A DNA stretch of 64,000 bases from positions 139,476 to 203,475 of the forward strand of contig JAHEFG010000001.1 of NCBI GenBank assembly GCA_024640305.1, in the 5' to 3' direction. Position numbers and translations under genes: made by a program. Origin of the DNA: Gammaproteobacteria bacterium (GTDB taxonomy: Bacteria > Pseudomonadota > Gammaproteobacteria > Steroidobacterales > Woeseiaceae). The notes beneath the pieces were generated by a model. That model saw only the letters and a program-made list of their open reading frames with translations, did no database searches and was not told the origin of the DNA. How positions within the stretch are numbered: position 1 is the first letter of the stretch; each line of letters opens with the position of its first letter. This document shows positions 17,909 to 24,126 of the stretch, piece after piece.

Positions 17909-19218
17909 ACAAGCCAAAAAGAATTGCGCTGGGCGCCGATCACGGTGGTTACGACCTCAAGACTGAGCTCTTAACGCATCTGCGTGAGGCCGGGCACCAG
18001 GTTCAGGATGTCGGAACTTCATCTCGTGAAGCGGTCGACTATCCGCTCTTCGCCCGTGCCGTTGCCGATGCAGTTTCACGGGGCAACGCGGACGTTGGCA
18101 TTATGATTGACGGTGCCGGAATTGGTTCGTGCATGGTCGCGAACAAGGTACCGGATGTTCGGGCGGCGCTGGCCTATGATCTCTCCAGCGCGCGCAACAG
18201 CCGCGAGCACAACAACGCCAATGTGCTAACTCTGGGCGCCGGCCTTATTGGCGCAGGACTCGCGAAACAGATTGTCGACGTGTGGCTTGCAACCGACTGC
18301 ACCGAACCACGGCATCTGAATCGAGTTGCAATGTTTGCCGAGGATGCCGGCGACCTGCAATTGTCGGATCAGGACATTGATAAGGTGGTCGATCGCCTGC
18401 ATCAGATACTGGGGCCTATATCCAGCAACAAACCGAACGGCGATTGTGTTGGCGACAATCCCGAGGCAGCGAGGGAGTTCGTGCGGCTCGGTGCCACAGG
18501 GCTAACCAGCGTCGCACCGGCCGAGCGGCCAGGCAGCATTCCCGGCGATCTCGCCCGCTATATTGACCACACGCTGCTTAAACCCGCTTCGACCGAAGAA
18601 CAGGTTCGCAAACTTTGTGCCGAAGCTCTCGAATACAACTTCCGTTCGGTATGCATCAATCCGACCTGGGTGCCGCTGGCAGCTGAGATGCTGCGTGGCA
18701 GCGAAGTGCTTACCTGTACCGTTGTCGGTTTCCCACTCGGGGCAAACGAGCCCGCGATCAAGGCCATGGAAGCCCGCCGCGCCATCCGTAACGGCGCCCG
18801 TGAGATCGACATGGTCATCAATATAGGCGCACTTAAGAGCGGCAATGACGAGCTTGTGTTTCGCGACATCCAGGCCGTGGTCGAAGACTGCGTCGACGGC
18901 AATGCGGTGTGCAAGGTTATTTTGGAAACTGCACTTCTGTCCGACGACGAAAAGCGGCGCGCCTCGGAACTGGCACGCCGGGCCGGAGCACACTTCGTCA
19001 AGACGTCTACCGGCTTTTCGACCGGTGGCGCCACCGTGAGCGATGTGGCACTTATGGCCGAGGTCGTGCGCGGCGCCGGTATGGAGGTCAAGGCCTCCGG
19101 TGGAATCAGTTCTTACAGCGATGCCAAGGCTATGATCGAGGCGGGAGCCACCCGTCTCGGTGCAAGTGCCAGTATTGGCATCGTGCGAGAAGCAAAATCG
19201 ACAAGCGTCAGCGCTTGA
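17905..19218 (+). CDS. RpiB-like isomerase fused to deoxyribose-phosphate aldolase (DeoC)
   Basis: A 437-residue two-domain enzyme in one uninterrupted frame. Residues 1-150 are RpiB/LacAB-like ([33 protein letters not shown]). Residues 216-437 are a complete DeoC: IDHTLLKP, Asp302 in EIDMVINIG, Schiff-base Lys366 in VKTSTGF and Lys396 in VKASGG. DeoC splits 2-deoxyribose 5-phosphate into glyceraldehyde 3-phosphate and acetaldehyde. In the RpiB part the usual catalytic cysteine of the CGTG(I/V)G loop is Asp69 (DGAGIG), so ribose 5-phosphate isomerase activity is doubtful. The 50-residue linker contains an amphipathic stretch, [16 protein letters not shown] at 187-202, a possible encapsulation peptide. 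It lies immediately before shell genes, implying a lumen enzyme. Confidence 0.93.
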   Translation: MNKPKRIALGADHGGYDLKTELLTHLREAGHQVQDVGTSSREAVDYPLFARAVADAVSRGNADVGIMIDGAGIGSCMVANKVPDVRAALAYDLSSARNSREHNNANVLTLGAGLIGAGLAKQIVDVWLATDCTEPRHLNRVAMFAEDAGDLQLSDQDIDKVVDRLHQILGPISSNKPNGDCVGDNPEAAREFVRLGATGLTSVAPAERPGSIPGDLARYIDHTLLKPASTEEQVRKLCAEALEYNFRSVCINPTWVPLAAEMLRGSEVLTCTVVGFPLGANEPAIKAMEARRAIRNGAREIDMVINIGALKSGNDELVFRDIQAVVEDCVDGNAVCKVILETALLSDDEKRRASELARRAGAHFVKTSTGFSTGGATVSDVALMAEVVRGAGMEVKASGGISSYSDAKAMIEAGATRLGASASIGIVREAKSTSVSA

Positions 19219-19230
19219 GGAGTTAAATCG

Positions 19231-19851
19231 ATGGTCGACCTTAGAGCTTATGTTTTTCTGGACTCGTTGCAGCCGCAGTTCGCCTCCTTTCAGGCGACGA
19301 TCTCGAAGGGTTACCTTCCCAAGGTCGGCCAGGCGAGCCTGTTCGTCGAGATTGCTCCCGGCATGGCAATCAATCACATTCTTGATGTGGCCCTAAAGTC
19401 CACGGATGTGACACCGGGCATGCAGATCGTCGAGCGGCACTACGGCATGCTTGAACTTCACTCAGACAGCCAGGCCGATGTCCGCCAGGCCGGACAAGCG
19501 ATTCTCGACGCCCTCGGCCTCGAAGAAAAGGATCGCCACAAACCGCGCGTCGTTTCTAACGAGGTAGTGCGCCACCTCGAAGATACGCAGACAATGCTGA
19601 TCAACCGCTTTCGACACGGCAACATGATTCTGGCCGGGCAGACGTTGTTCGTACTCGAAGTCGAACCGGCAGCCTACGCGGCTCTGGCAGCTAACGAGGC
19701 CGAGAAGGCCGCAGATATCAATATCCTCGAAGTACGAGCAGTCGGCAGCTTTGGCCGCGTTTACATCGGCGGCGAGGAAAAAGATGTGGTGGTCGCTCAC
19801 GAAGCGGCAACGCAGGCGATTAATGCCGTCACGGGCAAGTCGAACAATTAG
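19231..19851 (+). CDS. BMC-T (tandem-domain) shell protein 1
   Basis: A 206-residue tandem BMC-domain protein forming pseudohexameric trimers in the microcompartment shell. LRAYVFLDSLQPQFASF, FVEIAPGMAINHILDVAL and GMQIVERHYGMLELHSD mark the first domain, and MILAGQTLFVLEVEPAAYAA with NEAEKAADINILEVRAVG the second. From memory it closely resembles the double-stacking, gated type of trimer seen in the Haliangium ochraceum model shell, so it may be a gated pore for large metabolites or cofactors. A GAGGAG site overlaps the stop of the preceding enzyme gene. Confidence 0.93.
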   Translation: MVDLRAYVFLDSLQPQFASFQATISKGYLPKVGQASLFVEIAPGMAINHILDVALKSTDVTPGMQIVERHYGMLELHSDSQADVRQAGQAILDALGLEEKDRHKPRVVSNEVVRHLEDTQTMLINRFRHGNMILAGQTLFVLEVEPAAYAALAANEAEKAADINILEVRAVGSFGRVYIGGEEKDVVVAHEAATQAINAVTGKSNN

Positions 19852-19904
19852 TTACTACATAGATTAACCAGGGCAGATAAGCCCGATTCGCGAGGAGCAT
19901 AGCG

Positions 19905-20204
19905 ATGTCAGAAGCATTAGGAATGATCGAATGCCGGAGTTTTCCGGCCATGGTGGAGGCGGCCGACGCAATGGTAAAAGCGGCGAAGGTCGAACTCGTT
20001 AGCTACGAGAAAACCGGTGGCGGCTACACGACCGCTGTCGTGCGCGGCGATGTCGCGGCGGTCAGAGCCGCGTGTGATGCCGGCCGAACCGCTGGTGCCC
20101 GCGTTGGTGACGTGGTGGCTGTGCATGTGATCGCACGCCCGCACACCGGCGTCGACATGACGATACCTTTGGGTCGCGACCCGGAAGCGGCAAAAAAGAA
20201 GTAG
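19905..20204 (+). CDS. BMC-H hexameric shell protein
   Basis: A 99-residue single-BMC-domain protein, the main facet tile of the shell. It starts [28 protein letters not shown], the canonical first half, with [20 protein letters not shown] in the pore region and [11 protein letters not shown] at the end. The C-terminal tail is short and lysine-rich. It is the only hexamer gene in the operon, so the facets should be nearly homogeneous apart from the two trimers. The ribosome-binding site CGAGGAG is strong, fitting a need for high abundance. Confidence 0.96.
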   Translation: MSEALGMIECRSFPAMVEAADAMVKAAKVELVSYEKTGGGYTTAVVRGDVAAVRAACDAGRTAGARVGDVVAVHVIARPHTGVDMTIPLGRDPEAAKKK

Positions 20205-20226
20205 TCACTAGCAAATAGGAGCAGCC

Positions 20227-20526
20227 GTGAAACTCGCGAAAGTGCTCGGTACCGTTGTTGCCACCGAAAAGGACTCCAAGCTGCAGGGATTCAAGTTCCT
20301 GATGTTGGGCCTCTGGGGCCACGACAACAAACCCGCCGGCGGCTCGGTAGTAGCCGTGGACGCCGTCGGTGCCGGCGTCGGCGAAATGGTGCTTTTCGCC
20401 AGCGGTTCGTCCGCGCGCCAGACAGCCGCCACCGACAATAAACCCGTTGACGCAGTCGTCATGGCAATCGTCGACAGCTGGGAGATCGAGGGCGACGAGA
20501 AATACCGCAAGGGGGAGGCTGACTGA
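20227..20526 (+). CDS. BMC-P (EutN/CcmL) pentameric shell protein 1
   Basis: A 99-residue EutN/CcmL-family protein that caps icosahedral vertices. The family pattern is clear: AKVLGTVVATEKDSKLQGFK, then VVAVDAVGAGVGEMVLFASGSSAR near 40-65, and AVVMAIVDSW near the end. The start is GTG at 20227 with AGGAG upstream. Its stop overlaps the start of the aldehyde dehydrogenase gene (TGATG), so vertex protein and cargo enzyme are coupled. It is the most canonical of the three pentamers here. Confidence 0.95.
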   Translation: MKLAKVLGTVVATEKDSKLQGFKFLMLGLWGHDNKPAGGSVVAVDAVGAGVGEMVLFASGSSARQTAATDNKPVDAVVMAIVDSWEIEGDEKYRKGEAD

Positions 20527-22010
20527 TGAGCCGACCGGGCGGAAACGCAGGCCTCCTGACCGACCGGCAGGTGGATGTCATTGCCACCCGCCTCGCCGAA
20601 CGTCTTGGCGCTCCGCCGACCGATAAGCCGCACATAACCGCGGCGGTGCGCAGCGCGCCAGCGAGCGCGCCTCGCGCGGCGCTGGGTGAGGGCGTGTTTG
20701 CCACTGTCGATGATGCGGTCGCAGCGGCGAATGTTGCGTACCGCGAACTCGACGGCATGTCGCTCGAAGGCCGGAAAAAGATAATCGCCTCGATTCGGGA
20801 GTCCATGCTCGAGCACGCCGAGCAACTCGCGCGCCATGCCCAGCAAGAGACCGGGCTTGGCAGGGTCGAGCACAAGATCATCAAGAACCGCCTGGTTACA
20901 CGCAAGACTTCCGGAACCGAAGTGCTCACGCCACATGCGGTCACCGGGGACAATGGACTGACGCTCACCGAATATGCGCCTTACGGCGTAATCGGCGCTA
21001 TTACCCCGACCACCAATCCGACTTCCACGATCATCTGCAATACCATTGCAATGGTCTCGGCGGGCAACAGCGTTGTATTCAACGTACACCCCGGCGCCCG
21101 CGAATGTTCAATGGCCAATATTAGGCTACTGCACCACGCAATCATTCGCGGTGGTGGCCCGGCCAACCTGGTCAGTGCTGTCGCCGAACCGACGATCGAG
21201 TCAGCGCAGGCACTCATGGGCCACGCAGGCGTGCGCATTCTCGCTGTAACCGGCGGCAGTGGCGTTGTCCGTCAGGCAATGACGAGTGGCAAGCGTGCCA
21301 TTTGCGCCGGCCCGGGTAACCCGCCGGTCGTTGTCGATGCAACCGCCGATCTTGCGCACGCCGGCCGCAACATCGTCGCGGGCGCCTCCTTCGACAACAA
21401 CATCGTGTGCGTGGACGAGAAGGAAGTTATCGCCGTCGAGAGCATTGTCGACGAACTGCTGCAGCAAATGAAACAACACGGTGCCTACCTGTTAAACGAA
21501 GGTGAGCTGCATCGTGTGGAACGGGCAATCTTCAGCGAGCAACGCGGCCCACGGCGACGCGCAGTCATGGAGAAAGACCTCATCGGCAAGAACGCCGGCG
21601 AGATTCTCAAACGAGCCGGCATTTCCGCTGCGGGCGATCCACCTCTTCTGGTCGCACGAGTCCCCAATGATCACCCCCTGATCTGGACCGAGCAGATGAT
21701 GCCGGTATTGCCGGTGACCTCCGTCGCCGACGTTGATCGGGCGATTGAGCTGGCAAAAGAAGCGGAACACGGCTTCGGCCACTCGGCGGGTATGTACTCG
21801 CGCGACATCGATGCATTGAGTCGCATGGCACGAACCATCAACACCAGTATTTTCACCAAGAATGGCCCGTTCTATGCCGGTCTGGGCGAAGGGGGCGAAG
21901 GTCACTGCAGCTTTACGATCGCCAGCCCCACTGGCGAGGGACTCACCGGACCTGTTGCCTTCAGTCGGCTGCGCCGTTGTGTCCTCGTCGATCACTTCCG
22001 TATCGTATAA
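20526..22010 (+). CDS. CoA-acylating aldehyde dehydrogenase (EutE/PduP type), BMC cargo
   Basis: A 494-residue enzyme converting acetaldehyde, CoA and NAD to acetyl-CoA. The active-site cysteine is Cys295 in ASFDNNIVCVDEKEV, the arrangement of EutE/PduP rather than of ordinary aldehyde dehydrogenases, and the nucleotide-binding region has TPTTNPTSTII near 161 and VTGGSGVVRQ. Residues 9-29 (GLLTDRQVDVIATRLAERLG) form an amphipathic helix followed by a flexible Pro/Ala-rich linker, the usual encapsulation peptide. The enzyme would remove the toxic, volatile acetaldehyde released by the DeoC domain. Regeneration of NAD and CoA is not explained by genes in this operon. Confidence 0.95.
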   Translation: MSRPGGNAGLLTDRQVDVIATRLAERLGAPPTDKPHITAAVRSAPASAPRAALGEGVFATVDDAVAAANVAYRELDGMSLEGRKKIIASIRESMLEHAEQLARHAQQETGLGRVEHKIIKNRLVTRKTSGTEVLTPHAVTGDNGLTLTEYAPYGVIGAITPTTNPTSTIICNTIAMVSAGNSVVFNVHPGARECSMANIRLLHHAIIRGGGPANLVSAVAEPTIESAQALMGHAGVRILAVTGGSGVVRQAMTSGKRAICAGPGNPPVVVDATADLAHAGRNIVAGASFDNNIVCVDEKEVIAVESIVDELLQQMKQHGAYLLNEGELHRVERAIFSEQRGPRRRAVMEKDLIGKNAGEILKRAGISAAGDPPLLVARVPNDHPLIWTEQMMPVLPVTSVADVDRAIELAKEAEHGFGHSAGMYSRDIDALSRMARTINTSIFTKNGPFYAGLGEGGEGHCSFTIASPTGEGLTGPVAFSRLRRCVLVDHFRIV

Positions 22011-22027
22011 ATCGCGTGTCGCAGAAA

Positions 22028-22666
22028 ATGAAACGTCACGGAGCCCTGGCGCTACTGGAATTCGAGACGATCGCTGCCGGCGTTTTGGCAAGCGATCTGA
22101 TGGTCAAACAAGCGCCCATCGCGCTGCTTCGCTGCGGGACGATTCACCCGGGTCGCTTCCTGATTCTGGTTGGTGGCAGCGTCGCCAGCACGGAAGAAGC
22201 TTTTCTGGCCGGAACACGACAGCGCAACGCCAAGCAGCACCTGACTGGCAGCGTATTCCTCGGCGACGTCCACCCTGCCCTGCATGACGCGGTTTTGGGC
22301 ACGCGGCGAGACATGCAGGGCGACGCACTGGCATTAGTTGAGACCCGTTCCTCACCCGCCCTGCTGGGCGCGATCGATGCTGCGATCAAGAGCACGCCGG
22401 TCATGCTTGCGGAAATTCGCCTCGGCGATGACCTCGGTGGCCACGCGTTCGCACTGATGAGCGGCGACCTTACTGATGCCGAAACAGCGCTCAGCATTTG
22501 CACCGAAAGAGCCGGCGATCAGCTTCTGGCGAAGACCTTGCTACCGCGGCTCGATCCTGACCTGCGCCGGCTGTTGGATCACGGCACGCGCTTCGGCTCC
22601 TGCCCTGCTTTTGAACTGGCCAGCGCGGAATACCCTGAGGAGGTCGCATGCTCCTGGGACGCGTAA
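22028..22666 (+). CDS. BMC-T (tandem-domain) shell protein 2
   Basis: A 212-residue protein with two fused BMC domains. Domain 1 is GALALLEFETIAAGVLASDLMVK with APIALLRCGTIHPGRFLILVGG, and domain 2 is DALALVETRSSPALLGAIDAA with TPVMLAEIRLGDDLGGHAFALMSG. It differs strongly from the first BMC-T and, from memory, resembles the single-layer trimer of the Haliangium shell. I use the ATG at 22028, which begins the domain directly; the frame is open upstream into the dehydrogenase gene. Its end overlaps the next pentamer gene by 19 bases. Confidence 0.9.
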   Translation: MKRHGALALLEFETIAAGVLASDLMVKQAPIALLRCGTIHPGRFLILVGGSVASTEEAFLAGTRQRNAKQHLTGSVFLGDVHPALHDAVLGTRRDMQGDALALVETRSSPALLGAIDAAIKSTPVMLAEIRLGDDLGGHAFALMSGDLTDAETALSICTERAGDQLLAKTLLPRLDPDLRRLLDHGTRFGSCPAFELASAEYPEEVACSWDA

Positions 22667-22935
22667 TTGGAACTGTCGTTCCCGCAGCACTGGTTGAGGA
22701 ACTGTCCGCCACACCATTGCTGTGGGTGCAGCCACTCGACCGCCAGGGCAAGCCCGAGGGTGCGCCGCTGGTTTGTGCCGACGGCACTCGCATGGCGGGT
22801 CCCGGCCAGGTGATCTATTGGGTTGCGAGCCGTGAAGCTGCGCTGACGCTCGAGCCGTCCTTTGTGCCGGTCGACGACGCCATTGTTGGCCTCGTCGACG
22901 AGGTGAGGCTTTACCCTCCGGAGGATCTCGCCTGA
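22648..22935 (+). CDS. BMC-P (EutN/CcmL) pentameric shell protein 2
   Basis: A 95-residue vertex protein. LLGRVIGTVVPAALVEEL and LLWVQPLDRQGKPEG give the family fold, but the usual GAG(x)GExVL loop is replaced by DGTRMAGPGQVIYWVASREAA, so its pore and central loop differ from the canonical pentamer. It ends with IVGLVDEVRLY. A GAGGAGG ribosome-binding site is placed inside the preceding BMC-T gene. The start of the third pentamer overlaps its stop (TGATG). Confidence 0.9.
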   Translation: MLLGRVIGTVVPAALVEELSATPLLWVQPLDRQGKPEGAPLVCADGTRMAGPGQVIYWVASREAALTLEPSFVPVDDAIVGLVDEVRLYPPEDLA

Positions 22936-23210
22936 TGATCCTCGGTCGCATTACCGGCAGCGTCGTCTCGACGATCCACCACCCTATCGTCGAGGGGCGT
23001 ACGCTGCTCGTTGCAGAGCGGCTCGATGCGGATGGTCGGGGCACCGGTGGCTATATCATCGCGATTGACACCGTTGGCGCGGGCCAGGGTGAGACTGTTC
23101 TGATCCTTGACGAAGGCAGCGGAGCCCGTCAAATCCTCGCCAACGATGCTGCACCGGTGCGATCAATCGTTGTCGGTATTGTCGACGGTGCCAATACATT
23201 TACTTCATAA
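22935..23210 (+). CDS. BMC-P (EutN/CcmL) pentameric shell protein 3
   Basis: A 91-residue vertex protein, last gene of the BMC operon. Motifs are ILGRITGSVVSTIHHPIVEGR, IIAIDTVGAGQGETVLILDEGSGAR and SIVVGIVDG, much closer to canonical EutN/CcmL than its upstream neighbour. Three pentamer genes in one small operon are more than a shell needs geometrically, so they may specialise or form alternative caps. Its TAA stop lies inside an AT-rich inverted repeat. Confidence 0.94.
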   Translation: MILGRITGSVVSTIHHPIVEGRTLLVAERLDADGRGTGGYIIAIDTVGAGQGETVLILDEGSGARQILANDAAPVRSIVVGIVDGANTFTS

Positions 23211-23280
23211 TATAAAGTATTATTTCAACGTCAGACAAAGATCGCCACGGATCCTGAAATTATACTTTGTAATATAAAGT
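23207..23280. repeat. AT-rich repeat pair after the BMC operon
   Basis: An 11-base direct repeat TAATATAAAGT occurs at 23208-23218 and 23270-23280. The first copy sits in an inverted repeat ATAATA-TAAAG-TATTAT (23207-23223), and the second in ACTTT-GTAATAT-AAAGT (23264-23280). The surrounding DNA is GC-rich. The interval lies between convergent 3' ends (BMC-P3 and deoD), so weak terminator hairpins are one explanation and a protein-binding site another. Confidence 0.45.
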
Positions 23281-23335
23281 TACTGCCTGAAACCTAGTCG
23301 TACAAGGCACCAGCGGGGCCTCTCGTCGGGAAACC

Positions 23336-24043
23336 TCAGGCGATTGCGGTCTCGAGTGCTACGACAATCATCTCGTCGAAGGTCGTTTGCCGATCCTCCG
23401 TTGACAGTGCTTTTCCAGACGGTATGTCGTCGCTGACCGTGCAAATCGCCAATGCTTCGACGCCATTCTCAGCCGCTATTGGATAGATGCCAGCCGCCTC
23501 CATCTCAATGCCGTAGACATTGTATTTTGCCATCGTCTCAAACATGTCCGGATCGGGTGTGTAGAAAAGGTCCGCGGAGAAAATATTACCCACATGAAAG
23601 CGCACACTCTGATGCTCTGCAGCTTCGACCGCCTTCTTGACCAGGTCGAAGCTGGCGATCGCGGCGAAATCATAGCCTCCGAAACGCATGCGATTAACGC
23701 CCGAGTCAGTTGACGCACCCATACCGATAATAATGTCGCGCAACCTGACGTCCGGATGCGAAGTCCCACAACTGCCAACTCGTATGATTCGCTTGACGTC
23801 GTAATTGGCAATCAACTCGGTGCAATAGATCGACACTGACGGGATACCCATGCCGTGCGCCATCACCGATATCGGGTGTCCATTGTATTCACCCGTAAAT
23901 CCCCACATATTTCGCACATCCGTGACGCGCCTTGAATTGTCGAAATAGGTGTCTGCGATGTACTGCGCGCGCAGCGGATCTCCGGGCATAAGCACTGTCT
24001 CGGCGAAATCGCCGGGTGCTGCATTCATATGTTTGGCTGTCAT
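23336..24043 (-). CDS. deoD: Purine nucleoside phosphorylase (hexameric, DeoD type)
   Basis: A 235-residue enzyme that phosphorolyses purine (deoxy)ribonucleosides to the free base and (deoxy)ribose 1-phosphate. It shows [18 protein letters not shown], the phosphate-site VGSCG near 93, [10 protein letters not shown] and the catalytic aspartate in [10 protein letters not shown] near 204, all as in Escherichia coli DeoD. It faces the BMC operon tail to tail. Its sugar product, after a mutase step not encoded here, is the presumed substrate of the DeoC domain, and its base product enters the purine operon at 1-9618. Confidence 0.95.
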   Translation of the reverse strand: MTAKHMNAAPGDFAETVLMPGDPLRAQYIADTYFDNSRRVTDVRNMWGFTGEYNGHPISVMAHGMGIPSVSIYCTELIANYDVKRIIRVGSCGTSHPDVRLRDIIIGMGASTDSGVNRMRFGGYDFAAIASFDLVKKAVEAAEHQSVRFHVGNIFSADLFYTPDPDMFETMAKYNVYGIEMEAAGIYPIAAENGVEALAICTVSDDIPSGKALSTEDRQTTFDEMIVVALETAIA

Positions 24044-24126
24044 AGCCTCTACGATACCGTTTAGCGGCCGCTATTTGCAGCCTTTTTTTATTGTCTGCAT
24101 CACATTGAATAGCTACGATCGGCAGC

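Noticed and set aside
17905..19218. The RpiB-DeoC fusion as a frameshift or annotation artefact
   Set aside because: The two domains lie in one continuous frame with no stop or start between them, and both domains read correctly with normal codon use.
18502..19377. A 291-codon minus-strand frame opposite the DeoC domain
   Set aside because: It is a shadow of the highly conserved DeoC coding strand.
20208..21089. A 293-codon open frame on the minus strand across the BMC-P1/aldehyde dehydrogenase region
   Set aside because: It is antisense to clear genes, has no recognisable domain or ribosome-binding site, and reflects codon bias on GC-rich DNA.
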